The notes: generated from the letters alone by a model not told the origin. A stretch of DNA of 64,000 nucleotides from Symsagittifera roscoffensis (GCF_963678635.1 NC_087067.1:21136596-21200595); one strand, 5' to 3'; shown: positions 11,924 to 24,276, counted from the stretch's first letter. Numbers and translations are program-made.

Positions 11924-12539
11924 GCAGGGTGCTCAGGGGCTGGTTCTTGAGTCTTGGATGTGGATGGCAAAAAAAGCTTGAGTGCGAACTCAGATATAAT
12001 CGGAGGGCATGGAAAAAAAATTTGAACGTACAAAATATTGTTATTATTATACTAAATTTATCATATAAATCAAAATACTGCATGACAATTTTCTGATTTG
12101 GTGGAACAAAAAAATTTTTAATGAACAGCTTTTAAAGCTGGATTTCAGGGTGCAGGTGGATGCAGATTTTGGTTGCTGTTTAGCTTTATTGTGACAATTT
12201 TGCATGGCTGTGAATTTTGGGGATGTATATAAAGTTGAATCTGCTGCAAACTTCTGTAAATTATCACTGGCACTGATGCACTCAACATTCTGGGGTCTCA
12301 CTGACTGAAGACGACACGCGATGAGGACATTGATGTTGAGTCTGGGGAGTATGTGCCAGTCGGTCATATTTGGAAGTTTGAACTTGAGTTGAACGTTTAA
12401 CTTTGATTTTTGGGGAAAAAAGTAATTTTTAAAAATTTCGAATGGAGCTATCATGCTCAAAATTCTCGCGACAACTGAAAATACGAGAAAAAGTCAGACA
12501 GAAGATTCGAGGTATAATCGCGGGAGAGCTGCTAGAAAG
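11924..12539. other. No supported gene between broken frame and repeat F
   Basis: The sequence returns to AT-rich composition. A 137-codon open frame exists on minus (12460-12047) with no recognisable domain or clear coding bias, so I do not call it. Confidence 0.4.
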
Positions 12540-12650
12540 CAATTTTACCAGAATTATACGACACGACTAGAGGTATCTTGTTACCGATAGGAAATCAAGA
12601 GTTAAAGAAGAGCGATAAAGAAGAACCATCAATTGAAACAGAGTGACATT
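12540..12650 (+). repeat. Repeat unit F, copy 2
   Basis: Same unit as 7483-7598 (attatacgacacgactagag ... accatcaattgaaacagag). It again runs directly into a minisatellite array. Confidence 0.85.
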
Positions 12651-13060
12651 TGAGCTAAGGGTCCCAACACTTTAGCTAAGGGTCCCAGCACTTTGTCGAA
12701 GGGTCGTAACACTTTGGCGAAGGGTCCTAACACTTCAGTGAAGGGTCCCAACACTTTCGCGAAGGGTACCAACACTTGAGCTAAGGGTCCCAACACTTTG
12801 GCTAAGGGTCCAAGCACTCTGACGAAGGGTCGTAACACTTTGGTGAAGGGTCCCAACACTTCAGTGAAGGGTCCCAACACTTTGTGGAAGGTTCCCAACG
12901 CTTTAGCGAAGGGTCCCAACGCTTTATCGAAGGATCGCAACACTTTAGCAAAGGGTCCCAACACTTTAGCGACGGGTCTTAACACTTTGTCGAAGAGTCC
13001 CAACATTTTTTCGAAGGGTCTCAAAACTTTGGCGATGTGTCACAACACTTTAGTGAAGGG
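12650..13060. repeat. Minisatellite array 2 (21-bp unit)
   Basis: About 19 units of the same 21-bp motif as array 1 (gggtcccaacactttggcga and variants), in the same orientation. The 36-bp variant unit is not seen here. Open frames on both strands follow from the 21-bp period. Confidence 0.93.
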
Positions 13061-13303
13061 TTTCCTATCGGGAACAAGATAGTTCTACTCGTTTCGTATA
13101 ATTCTGGTAAAAGTACTCATGATTTCCTATCGGTAACAAGATACCTCTACTCGTTTCGTATAAATCTGGTAAAATTGCGAATAGCAACTTTACAATAATT
13201 ATACGACACGAGTAGAGCTTTCTTGTTCCCGATAGGAAATCAAGAATTAGAGAAGAGCGATCAAGAAGAACCATCAATCGAAACAGAGTGATACTTGAGC
13301 GGA
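13061..13303. repeat. Cluster of repeat F copies, two inverted and one direct
   Basis: 13061-13112 and 13122-13187 are partial reverse complements of unit F (ttcctatcgggaacaagat ... actcgtttcgtataattctg). 13190-13303 is a direct copy. The three together can fold into hairpins. The direct copy lacks the array behind it. Confidence 0.8.
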
Positions 13304-13323
13304 AAGATGGAGAGCGGAAGCTA

Positions 13324-13858
13324 ACAATGGTCCGGAGAGAAAAACTTCTTGATTTAAAAAATAATTCTGCAAAACTTCTCGAGTTAATTTTAATTACCTT
13401 AAATCAGTTCTAGAGTTGCCTTACCATTAGTATTTTTTCAGTTCTAGAGGTCGTGTTGGTATGTGAGTACCTAATTTAAATTTCTTGAGTGTATTTTATG
13501 TGATTATCTTGAGTTAAGGCCAGTTTGTAGGTTGATCCATCTGAAATGGATCAAAGGTCCACTGTCCAATAAAAATTAACGGTATGCTTATGTTCCGACC
13601 CTGTTTTTAATGGCGTTCGCGTGTTTTAGGTATTTTGAGACCTGACCATGGGAGTATTCTTATTTCTAGAGTGGGTGGGATTTTGGTAGTAGCCTTTAAG
13701 CTGTAACACGGTTCGTAGTCTCATGTCATAAGCGAACCGAAATAGCCCCGACCGCATGTGGTAGAAAAACACAAGAGATAGTGTCCCTGACTCTTGAGCC
13801 AAAAGTTATAGGGCCTATTTCTCTTAGCCTCATATGTGACTTAAGTTGGCGACTGTTA
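13324..13858 (+). repeat. Dispersed repeat unit A, copy 2
   Basis: Matches 5704-6240 in the same orientation from acaatggtccggagag to gcgactgtta, with scattered changes. It closes the composite repeat region on the right, so the 5.4-13.9 kb block has related ends. Confidence 0.85.
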
Positions 13859-14190
13859 AAGAGGTTGATATTTCCGTTTTTCGTATTATATTCAATAATT
13901 GACTGGTTCTTTTCCAAAAATTTTCATCAACCTTTCTTGTAGCTGCCTTTCAACATTGATACAAGCATTAACAGACCTTGTAGCTCAAAGTAATACAATA
14001 ATAGAAGAAGTCTCAGTTCAATTAGTCTTTGTTTGTAGGTCTTATCCCAATTGCCCATCACCCAGATATTTGCTTCCTTTGAACACAGGTCTTTCAAGTT
14101 TGAACGCAGAGAAGTCACAGGACAGCCGCTTCTCACGTGGTTGTCGCCAGGTAAGCCTGTGTCTCTTCGGAACTTTGTTAGAAGCAAATT

Positions 14191-14583
14191 GTGATTCCAG
14201 TGACGATTGAACAAGTTATAAGTCCGTTTTTCGCGAGAGTCAAATGGGGCGAACGTCGCCTAGACACGGTTTCAACAACACCGTCTGCGCCTGGCGTGCA
14301 TCAGGAGTCACCACAGGGAATGACACCGCAAGAAAAACAAATTGGTGAGGATATATCCAATTTGCACAAAGACCAAGATTTTGAAAATCTAGGTATGCGT
14401 ATGACGCAAGACCTTTGTATGGACTCGGCGCCAGAAGAGAATGATGACGTGGGACAGCGAGCAGATAGTGTGACAACTGAGTTAGCCGACCACGCTGGAG
14501 CTGAGGTTGAAGAATGGACAGTCGTTCCTCGAAGAAGTCAGCGTCCTAGGAATGCTCCTGAAAGACTAAGTACAAACTGCTGA
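14191..14583 (+). pseudogene. Possible C-terminal tail of a retroelement polyprotein
   Basis: This open stretch of about 130 codons ends in EWTVVPRRSQRPRNAPERLS before the stop at 14581. A Trp followed by an Arg/Ser/Pro-rich tail of the RRSxRxRxxPxRL type is common at the end of integrase regions of Ty3-like and related retroelements. The middle is acidic. Upstream, from about 13900, the frame is interrupted, and no catalytic integrase motif is visible. It is probably a fragment. An alternative is the C-terminus of an unrelated host protein. Confidence 0.35.
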
Positions 14584-14989
14584 GTGTTACAATTTTAAGT
14601 GCAGGTTAAAGTTGTAATAGTGTAATATTCAATGATGTATTTCAGATATACTTGAATAAAGCTTGTTACACAAAGCTGTCTTTGCAACACGTTTGCATTG
14701 AGTTTAGTGTTTTTAGCAGCAAAAGACGAGATGTTTTTTTTTCAGAAAGTAGAATGCTTTCCAAGCTTTATTACACCTATTACTGACATTTGGTTTCCAC
14801 GATAGTTTGCTGGCCATGAATAATTGAAGGTCTTTTTGTTCGGTTGTTTCAGAAAACTGTTTTCAGTTCAACGTGAAGTCATGCTTTAAGCCTTCTTTCT
14901 GTTTTTTGGTAAGATATAGCCTTTGCACTCGCTTAATTTCATTTTTTTTAGCATTGCACTAATCTTCCACTTTCGAAAAATTTTTCTGT

Positions 14990-15690
14990 ATTTTTGGCAC
15001 TGAAGTTACCAGCTTGAAATCATCCGCATAACCGGATGCTTCATATTCTGTCATTTCCTTTGGTAGGTTGTTCACATATATTAAGAGAAGTAGCGGGCCG
15101 AGTAAGGAACCTTGAGATACACCACTATTGACATGCACTGTTTCAGAAATGCAGTCATTTAATTTAACATACTGTCAGCGGTCAGACAAGTAAATAGCAA
15201 CTATTTTAAGAAAACTATCTGAAATGTTCAAAAACTTTTTTGAAGTCAAGGTATAACACAAAAATATCGTTTTCTTTTTCATCGCATTCTTTGTATAGAA
15301 GGTCTAAAAACAAAAGCAGTTGAGTATCAACTGACCGATGTCTTCTAATTCAGTTTTGCGATTGGCCCAGTTGTTTTTTTAACAATGTGTTCTAATTCAT
15401 CAATAATAAGTTTTTCCAGGTTTTTTGATATGCTGCAGGATCGGTACTGTTCAATGATTGCTCTGCTCTCGTCCTTAAATATTGGTATTATTTCACCTAT
15501 CTTCCAATATGATGGAAAAAAATCTTTCTACTGCAGTTTTGAAACTTAGGAATAATGACTTGGACAAAGATGGTAGATTTTTGAGCACTGTGTTTCCTAC
15601 CCGGTTTGGGCCACATGCCTTATTACTTTGTAGCTTTGTTATATTCATTTCATTGATCTGGATTTTATTGAATATTTGTCTCTCGTAACA
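14990..15690 (-). pseudogene. LINE reverse transcriptase, broken
   Basis: Translating the minus strand gives fragments of the RT fingers and palm: AIIEQYRSCSISKNLEKLI, then YLDFKKVF (motif A), then SGVSQGSLLGPLLLLIYVNN (motif B) and GYADDFKLV (motif C with the YADD catalytic box). Motif order is correct and the catalytic box intact, but stops and frameshifts lie between the blocks. Confidence 0.85.
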
Positions 15691-16249
15691 AGTTTTCGTT
15701 ATTCAGTTACTTTTAAGAATTACAGTGGAAAAAGATCACTGAAAAGTTTACATTTTTGCTCATCCTCATTTGTTTTCTGATTTCTGTTAGTCGTAGTCAC
15801 GGGGTACCTGTTGCTTTTGTGCATCAGTTTGAGATCTTTTTGACGATCAGAGAATCTTCGACCTCAATAAATTTTACTTTCAAACTCTGCTTGATATTCG
15901 TTTAGCAACGTTTTCAGTCTCTTCTCCATTTGATAATTCTATTGAGAGAAGATTTTTTTTACATTTTCTGTTTCAGAGTTGATATCATTTTAAAGAGGTG
16001 TGAAGACTCTTTCCCAACCCATGGTGGGAGATTTTATCTGTGGGTGGTTGTTTCGGGAAAATTTTTGATTGAAATTTGATCAAGCTATTTGTACCATTGT
16101 TTCACTAATTCATCAACGCTACTACTATAGCAATAGGGATCAAAAGGGTGCTCATCTATGTAGTAGCTTAGGTCTTTCCAGCTTTTACTTTGTTAAAAGC
16201 GAAATTTTTTTGTTTACTTTTGTGCTTAATTTTTGTTTCTAGTGCAGTG

Positions 16250-16920
16250 CAATAACAGAGGCTTCGTGGTCCCGAGTTGATGCTTTTGTCAAATTCATTT
16301 CCACAGGATCGGTTGATGATTATATTTAGTTTGTATGTCAAAAACACATCCAACTGGTTGTTTTCTTTTTGTTTCAGCGACTCATGAAAGCTTAACTCCG
16401 ATAGACACTCAAGAATTTTGTTTTTATATTCATTCTGCGAGTATAATGTCTTCCAACTAGTGCACTTGAAATTAAAATCTCCCGTGTGTATGACTGATAT
16501 CCAACTTTCATTTTTGCATAGCTCTTAGTTTCTTCTATCAGGAATACCTTCCTCTGGCCACATATAGAGACTGGTTTTGACGGGATTATACGAACAAAAA
16601 ATTACTGTGAGTCATCTTTCGGTTTAATTTTGGTTGCAACATGTTCACTTTTTGTTTCAGGGAAAGTTGTTCGTGAAGCATGTTTTTAACCGCAATGAGC
16701 ACTCCTCCATGTTTCGATTTGTGATTTTCACTAGTATTATCATTTCTAACAATCGTATAGTCATTTAGAAAAAGGCTCTCGTCAATTATGTCATTGGTTA
16801 GCCACATTTCTTTTAAGCAAAGGATAACCAAACTATTTTCTGTTGCTAAACAATTAGCAAAGTTTGAGCGTCTATTTAGGACCAGCAAACTTCTGACATT
16901 GAAAGTAGGGACATTTTTTT
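16250..16920 (-). pseudogene. LINE AP-endonuclease domain, broken
   Basis: The minus-strand frames contain a run from NRRSNFANCLATENSLVI to LKEMWLTNDIIDESLF, then HGGVLIAVK near 16700, and GDFNFKCTSW near 16470 in another frame. These match the N-terminal, E-x-WL, GGV and GDFN blocks of the apurinic endonuclease domain that nicks target DNA in Jockey/CR1 elements. The catalytic GDFN motif is kept but the frame is broken. Confidence 0.75.
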
Positions 16921-17289
16921 GCGAGTTTAGTCATTGAATTGTGTTATTTTTGTAGTCGTTGGTAACAATATCAACCCATTTTTTGTCCTTCTGTTGTTCC
17001 ACTTTGACGTTACGTATTCTTATTTCACTTGCATTGATACCATTGGTTGTCATTTCTCTGCATTTTTGCAAAGGTCATATTCAACAACTTGTTCATCTGA
17101 ATTTAGTTTTTTACTTATAAAAACGGGTGTTTTGTACTCTTTCATTTTCCCAAGTGACAAGAGTGTTAGCCGTTTTGCGTAGTCACTATCAATCTTGACA
17201 ATTAGGGTGCGATCTCTCTCTTCAACGATTTTTCCTTGTCGTTTTTTATCAGTGACATTGCAAGTTACTTTCAAGTGTTTCGTGACTTC

Positions 17290-17827
17290 TTTCAATTGCT
17301 TGAGATCATGTTCGTATTTTTTATGGCTATTATTTGTTTTAGTTCAAGGATGCCTCGAAACCTTATTCCGTCATTGTGTTCTTGATTTGTCAGTTTTTTG
17401 GTTTGATGCATTTGCTTATTTGTGGGTTTTTGTTCGGAAGAAGGGACGCGAGTAGACAATTTTTCATCGATTTTCTTTTTTTCTTTTATTTGAGTAATTA
17501 TCGATAAATTGTTATCATTAATTTCGGCTCTCATTTCTTCAGTTTCCTGTTTTGGTCCTTTTGCTTCAGTGTTCTCACTGAAACTTGAGATATGTTCCAA
17601 CAAGGCATCTTTTTTCGATCTACACAGCTTTGGCATATCAGAAAAACTCTAATAAGAATGCCACTAATAATTATTATGAAACTTTGAGTTAGGGTAGTGC
17701 ATTTAGGAGTTGAATGCTCGCAATCACTGCAAGCTACACAATGTAAAATAGCTGTTTTGTTGTCAATGCTCGTTGAGCAGAAGTTACATCGACAATGTGT
17801 TGGGAGTTTCTTTTGTTTGCCACTCAT
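17290..17827 (-). pseudogene. LINE ORF1-like Cys-rich protein, broken
   Basis: The frame from 17827 starts MSGKQKKLPTHCRCNFCS and has Cys-x-Cys-x2-Cys, Cys-x2-Cys and CQSC pairs spaced like a PHD-type zinc-binding domain, as found in ORF1 proteins of some CR1-group LINEs. A second, Lys/Glu-rich stretch in another frame (17636-17292) may continue it, and a further stretch lies at 17295-17050. The protein would bind the element RNA. The frame breaks show it is dead. Zinc-finger type assigned by eye. Confidence 0.5.
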
Positions 17828-17830
17828 TTC

Positions 17831-19139
17831 GCCGATTTTTCGGATTTTACGTTTTTTGATTTTTCTAAATTTTGCAGATTACTGTAATGTAAAAGTTTAT
17901 TAAGTTGATGTTAGTGTCACAAGCAAGAGGAGTAAGAAAGAGTGAAAATAGAGTAAACATTTTTCCCTGTACAGGGAACTATGGTTTTTCTCTACTGGAA
18001 TTATTTGGTATTGTATCGGTAGAAGGGAAATAGAAAGACCGTGGCCTCCGTAAGGGGGCCTATGACTTTCTAACCGGAGAACGAACCACGCCTACAACCA
18101 TTCTGATGTGAACACTGGAAGATTTCAGGATGCTTATCGCTCACAAACTTACTCGTATAAACTAAATTATTTTTCAAAATTGACAAAATATTTCCTTTTC
18201 CTTTTGGAACGTTTTCTTGATCTGATAGTTGTGCAGTGGACCAAACTGCATCTGCTAAACCACTGAAACCGCTATCGTAGTTTTCGGATAGCTCTTTCGT
18301 TTTCCTGCCTGTTCACTTTCAAATGACGAATTAATTCGTGATCTTGATAGGTGGTTTTATAATAAAGTAGTTCACAGATGCTATCGACGATTTCTTCAGT
18401 TGAAGACCGCAGCACCAGGTAGGGACAGAATGTTGATCTCAGGTTGATCTTCACATGAGAGTCTCCAAGAGAGGGACCTCTATTGTGGGATGATTTGAAA
18501 ACGTAATATCTCATTGAAACATTCACGCAGGTCTCTGGAAATTTTCCATTAAAGGTACTCTACACCTTGCGTTAGATACTGGTGGTACAATCAAAGTTAT
18601 GGAGGCACCTCGGATGAGGAATTTAAAAGCGTATCAAAAAAGGTTTGGTTCTGCAAATTGTGCAATTAGAGGCGTGAATGTGAGCTGACGATAACAGGTG
18701 TGGAGCTTTTCCTTCGATACAGAGACGATATTGTGAGGACTGTGAAAGGCGACCCCAGCGTGGTGTTGCAAGCTGCCAACAAACTGGACCCTAACTTACA
18801 GTTCACAGTTGAAACACCTAATCAGAATTATGACTCGACTTTTTTAGACAATAATATAATATTTTAAAAAGTCGTAAATCACAGAAATTGTGAAATCACA
18901 GAAATTGTACAAAAAACTAGCAAGGAAGCTTACAACATCACAACAATTATAACTACAGAAAAAATATACATCCAAAGTAATAGAGACCTGAGTAAAAGGC
19001 GGTCGACAACGGCTGCATGCCGACGACTTAGAGGACACCTCTGACATTCCTGGAGCCCCTCAGGGTGGTCGTGGCGGAACGAAGCTAGGAGAAATTTATT
19101 ACTGTTCGCAGATCTCGTATGACAGAAGAGCACTCCTCG
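17831..19139. other. No firm gene; possible minus-strand open stretch
   Basis: An 84-codon minus frame at 18526-18272 (containing STEEIVDSICELLYYKTTYQ, Arg/Lys-rich at the C-terminus) looks protein-like but is unassigned. It may belong to the retroelement at 19140-20760. The rest shows nothing I recognise. Confidence 0.35.
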
Positions 19140-20760
19140 CCAGTTTTCGCAGACTCAACGGACGCCAGACGCTTGATGAATTTGTGAGCTTGATACCCAC
19201 AACCCCCAGGCAAACCAAACACTACCTCTCTCTACTTCACCGATCCGTTCATTGAAGCTCCTGCGTTTCTCAGTCCCCTGATTTGCAGATATCCTATTGA
19301 CCGGAGTGCCAATATAAGTCTTGCAGCTGGCATGAAACCCACGGACGTCGAAAAATGTCATAGTACATGTCGACCAGAAGTGCCGAGCCTTGATGTTTAG
19401 GCTTGCGGCATCTAATCTATTGGCGGCTGCTGCATCCAAATGTTCACCAGTCAGCGGCTGGAGATGTGGTTATGTGCACACATCCTGGCAAACCTTTTGC
19501 AGTCTCGTGGCTAAAAAAGTGCAGACGCTGTCATGCCGGAAGGCAGCATAACCTCCAGTTTTACATGCAATCGCTTAGTCAATTCAATTGTAAGCGTTAC
19601 TCCACAAATACACACCCTAAGTAAATTGCTCAGAGGCAGACCGTATCTTATAGCAATTGCGTCGCAAACTCGAGCTTGCAGAGCGACTTATTTTCATCTT
19701 CCAAGGGCAGCACGTTGAGCCAGTTGGAGCTTCCTCTTTCACTAGCCATTTCCAGACAACGCTTCTGTGGACCAGAAAGGCTTTCTGTTAGTTGCTTGTA
19801 GGTGTTTTATCAACTACGGTTTTTCGTAACATGGATATTTCGACACTCGGCAATCTGCTGATGTCGCATTTTTGGAGGTGATTCACGCTCTTGCAGAGTG
19901 ATAGCGTCCACTAGCGATTTGGTGGCCTGTACAGAAGATACATGGTCGAGAACACATGTCGCACGAACAGACTGATCACCAAGACGTTCAAATCTGATGG
20001 ATAGAGAAACAATTTTCCTCATTTCCTCAATCAAGGGGATACCGATAATATTTGGTATTAACTTTTCGTTCAGTAATAAGTCTCAGACACGGACCGACAA
20101 AAGTAGCTCCACTTGTTACGCAGCCCAAACGTGTAAAAAGTATACGCTTCGTGCAGCAAAGCCTTGCCAATATCACAGAGAACTTTGGTCATGTGACAAA
20201 ACTTGGCAACCAAGTTCTCGCAAAACTCGCCACTGAACTCCTTGGTGCCAAGCGGACAGCCCAGTTGTGGCCGTCTGTTGTTATCTTAATACCTGTGTCA
20301 CCAAATATAGAAGCAGCTGCAAATTTTAGTTCTTCTTTGACAATCAGAAAGAATGATAGCCGTACACTGGACCCTTGGTAATTAGAAAGTCCCACCACGC
20401 ATTGACATCGGAGACTTTCCCTACTCCGCAAACCAGGCCGTTTTACATTACGTGGCATGGATGTAAGTTAGTGGTAGAACAGACAGCCCATGGAAGATCA
20501 TAGCAAACGGATCTCCTTGTGTTACGCCCTCTTGGCCAGAGAATTCAGTTTTGCAAAAAAAGACGATTCGGTGAGCTATAGAGGTTTATGGCGAGCTTGG
20601 AAACAACGGGACACGAGACTTGTACATTTTGCAGTGCAACTTTACGGTTTAACTTGTTAAAGGCAGTCTCTGGATCCACTAACAAAATGCAATCAGTGTC
20701 AGTGTCCTCCTTCATTAAACCGCAGCGTCGAATCCAGAAAAATGACCAGCAGCTAACTGC
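19140..20760 (-). mobile_element. Decayed non-LTR retroelement, second family
   Basis: The minus strand from 20760 gives VDPETAFNKLNRKVALQNVQ, then the motif-B region read across frames (QEGVTQGDPFAM-like, near 20530), then FGDTGIKITTDG (near 20300), a YTFGLRNKWSYF-like block (near 20130), a REL-type Leu-rich block (LSIRFERLGDQS, near 20000), and finally FDVRGFHASC with KRRSFNERIGEVERGS (19360-19220). I recognise this order from retroelements common in invertebrates such as cnidarians and crustaceans, where the FDVR...KR-x-Y block lies C-terminal to the RT. Several stops and frameshifts show it is dead. Family naming is from memory of motif patterns, not a search. Confidence 0.7.
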
Positions 20761-20799
20761 AGGGGACCAGCAGCTTAGGTCAAGTGACTTCTGAACTTA

Positions 20800-22950
20800 C
20801 GAGTCACTGTTTTTCCAATGACTCTTCTTGGGCATTCTCATATCCCGATTGGACATGTTCTAGGACTTTTGTCTGGCACCAGTAAACGATTAGCCAGCAA
20901 ACACGAGATAGATGGTAACCTTTCCCCCGTGGATAAATGGTCTTCTTAATTTTGATCTTAAAAATGAGTTTTCCGTTGAATAACGTGAAGTTGCCAATAG
21001 CAAAAAAGCTGAAAATTTTTTTCTTGGTCTTTTTTTGCTTAAATTTTTTTATTTGGTCGTTTTACGGAAACTTGTAGAAAAAAAGAGATATTTGAATTTA
21101 GATATGTCCTACATTTGCTTCAGTAGTTTAGGTCGTTCATATCAAGTTGGAAGGTCTGAACCACTAAAAATCATTGTAATCATTGCAAATGTTCATAATT
21201 TGTTCTAAAAAAAAAACCTGAAAAAAAATTTAAAATGGATTTTTTTTCTATTTTAGATTGACAATTTTGGAGGATGGTGGACCCCTTAGGGCCCAGTACA
21301 TCAGCATCCCAAAAGGAATAGTTCGAAAGACGGTACTAAAAAAATTGTTGTTGGTTTGTTAAAGCATCTTGTCTAGTTTTGACCGAGCATTGTAAGTGCG
21401 CCCGAAGGGCGCATTTGTCATGCAAAAGCTTTCAGCTGCCCGCCATCCATTCAAAATTGCTGGAGTGTGAGCATAAGCATTTTAAGACTGAAAGTACGCG
21501 AAAATCAAGTCAAGGTAGGGAGGGTTGAGCGCAGACCTGACTGGCTAGTTGCCATCTACAATTATATTAACTGTTGTGATAAACTTATTGAATAGTTTCC
21601 GGTTGCTATGAGTAGGTTGCTATGAAATTCTATCACAACTAAAAACCTCGCAACCGCTTTGCATACTGAGAATTCCTGATCCACCACTAGACGTTTTCTG
21701 GATGTTTAAAACTAATAGTAGTGCTGCCGTCTGGGGTTGTTGTGACGCTCGGGATGTTATACGCCAAATAACAGACCCATACGAACAAGTTGTTGTATGT
21801 GGTAAAAACCTTTTCAAGTTACCTTAAGGAGGACCTGGTAAAGAGTTTGTGTCTCAAATGACTGCTCTTCTGAAAAAGTTGAAATTGAAAGGACCTCTGA
21901 AAAACATTTCGATGAAAGCGTTGATGGTAATGCCAGCTTTGATTCTCCAAAAACCTTCAACTATCCGGACCAAATTTCAATTTTTTTCCAAAGGCGTAAC
22001 ACAGCCTGTATTTTATCACTAGTTTCAGAGGTGTCATTGCTGTGGAAACAGTATCGGCACCGTTCTAAAATTTGCATGAAAACCTATCCTCTGTTGGCAA
22101 ACTCGCAAAATTCTGTTGCACGACTGCGTCGGTGAGTAAATTGTGAGTTTTCCTTTATTGCGAGTTGTTTTTAATTGCAAGTTGTCTTACAATCTTGACT
22201 TCCTCTTTATGTTGCGGAAAAAACAACACAAAAAAATTGAAGTAAGTGGGTCCAAAAAACAGCTTTTTTTATTTACTTATTCCGCGCAGATGATCGAAAT
22301 AAGCCAACAGAACTATTTCTGCAATTTTCTTGGAAAAATGACTGGCACAATTCATGCACAGGGTTCACATAACCAATTATGATGTCTCCAAAAAAATTTT
22401 CCATTAAATTATTTTAAATGCCCAAAATTTTTTTTATTTGTGTTATCAAAACTGACTATCTGACTGCTTTTTGACGCCGGACCAAGCAATCTTTTTGTCT
22501 GTTGTTTTTCGTCAAGATAAAAGGTGTGTCAAGTTTGTAGGCTACTCAGCGAATCAAGGGAGGTTATCTTGAAAGTTTCTTTTAAATACGTTACATTTTT
22601 TTGAAATAAATTACAAGATAACCTTCTTTGATCGATTAGGGCTTCCAAGATAACCATTTTGATCTCATAAATTCAAATTCCTTGTGTTGTCTGCAAAAAT
22701 TTTTCCACAGAGCAAGGATATCTCTGCAACTGGTTATGATATACGGGCTAGTTATACAGGCTTTACGGAGAATCACTGCTGCATTTTTTTTTGAAAACTG
22801 TATGCAGTGTTTTTTTATCGGGTGCCTCGACCTCGCAAGCAACAAAAATGGTGGGCTTAGAATCGTCGACCTTTCAATTGAGCGGCGGATTCTTTAGTTC
22901 ATTTATACCTTGTTCCTGCCGTTTTTTTCCGTTTTTTCCGCAAAAACAAA
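20800..22950. other. Long AT-rich stretch, no gene seen
   Basis: Short open frames on both strands carry no recognisable motif or splice context. A small palindrome (gcgcccgaagggcgc) lies near 21400. Confidence 0.45.
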
Positions 22951-22967
22951 ACAAGTATATTTATTAT

Positions 22968-23391
22968 CAGGGGAGGGTTTAGGGGGGCGGGGGGAGGCGC
23001 ACTCGCTCCCCCCCCCCCCCTCCCTTAGGGATTCGACCACCTGCCGACCCAAAGGGTCCCCTTTTGTAATAATTAGAGATAACCATTTTTGGCTGACGGA
23101 CCCTAAAATTTTTCTAAAGGCGCCCTTGGCGCCAATATATACTATTTTGAAGAGGAAGCGCGCGCCAAAAAAACGCAATTTTTTGGTCAAAATTTTCAAA
23201 AAAGTGCTTAAAAACTGTTTTTCTTTTTGAAAATTTTGCCTGCGTCACAGAAAATTTGACTAAAATAGGGTCTCTTTAGTGCTTTGAGAGAGTTCGGAAA
23301 ATTAATTTGATTGACTTAAAAAAAGGTCAAACAAATTTTCGTTTTTTTTGAAAATCCGCCCCCCCTCGAGAAAATCCTAGATCCGCACCTG
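22968..23391. mobile_element. hAT-type MITE, copy 1
   Basis: The element begins caggggagggttt and ends ctagatccgcacctg. It is flanked by tttattat on the left and gttattat on the right, an 8-bp target duplication with one mismatch. The interior shares gcgcccttggcgccaatatatac and the gcgcgcgcc block with the copies at 30124 and 38189. No transposase. The terminal sequence and 8-bp duplication are the hAT signature. Confidence 0.8.
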
Positions 23392-24276
23392 GTTATTATT
23401 ACTCTTGTTATCCTTGTGATTGACCTATTTTTAGACTAACTACGTGGACGCAAATGGTCAAACTATATGAAACTTTTCTGGCACACAAAATTTTCTTTTT
23501 TCTGTACTTTTTCATGAAGGACTCAAATTTAGGCAAAAGGACTTAAAAGGTTCTAAATTAGCTTGTGATTTGGGTGGTATGCCCATGAAGTCCTCTTTGA
23601 TACGATATTCAAAAAGCAGCCACATAAGAAATTGTCACAAATTTTGGTTCATATTCTTTGATAAAATGAAACCAAGGATAACCTTTGACAAAATTAAGTT
23701 CTTAAAAAAACGAGAAGCTCAGAATGTTCTGTTCTTGTTTCGACTTTGAATACTTATGCTTGGGTTGACTTTTTGTCTTCAAAGAGCTTGCAAAATCAAT
23801 TTGGTTATTTCAAATTTTTCCCAGGTAATTCCTCCAAAAAAAACTTCAGATAGTGAGTTATGTACGAGATACTGTACTTAAAGAGTAATTTCAGATAAGG
23901 TGCACCGTGTGTTCGTCACGCTACCTTATTTTCGGCCGGATAGATTCGTGCAATTTCTTAGTCTAATACCGATCTTAATCTTACTCTTATATCTCCTAGT
24001 CTCAATAGATCTAGTGTATACCGGTTTATGCGAGTTAATTCTTGGAGTTTATCCAGAAGGAGAACAACTGTAGTCTAAGATTTGGTCAAATTATTCTGCT
24101 GCTGAAACTACAAGTAGTTTCAGCTCGTACAAATAAGTGTCAATGTTAGTGATGGAATATGATTGGTTAGTTAATAATATTTCATAGAGATTGATTTATC
24201 AATAATATAATTGGTTTATAATTACTAGTTTAAAACTGGTTCCAATAGCTTTGAAAAGAAATTTAATTTTCAGTTT
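23392..24276. other. No gene seen; holds a short direct repeat
   Basis: About 57 bp at 23706-23764 (gagaagctcagaatgttctg ...) recur at 24568-24622, on the far side of the terminal exon at 24277-24554. Nothing else recognised. Confidence 0.5.

Larger units (their letters stand above)
14720..17830 (-). mobile_element. Decayed Jockey/CR1-like LINE
   Basis: Reading the minus strand from 17830 to 14720 gives the domain order of a Jockey/CR1-type non-LTR retrotransposon. First comes a Cys-rich ORF1-like region (17827-17290), then an AP-type endonuclease (about 16920-16250), then reverse transcriptase (about 15690-14990), then a tail with a TTEQKDL-like motif (about 14880-14760). Many stops and frameshifts break it, so it is inactive. 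The order and motifs follow what is known of the family; the exact clade is not resolved. Confidence 0.85.

Noticed and set aside
12047-12460. 137-codon minus-strand frame
   Set aside because: No domain, no splice context and low-complexity composition; it probably arose by chance in AT-rich DNA.
12650-13060. CRISPR-like array
   Set aside because: Units are contiguous 21-bp repeats without unique spacers, in a eukaryotic sequence.
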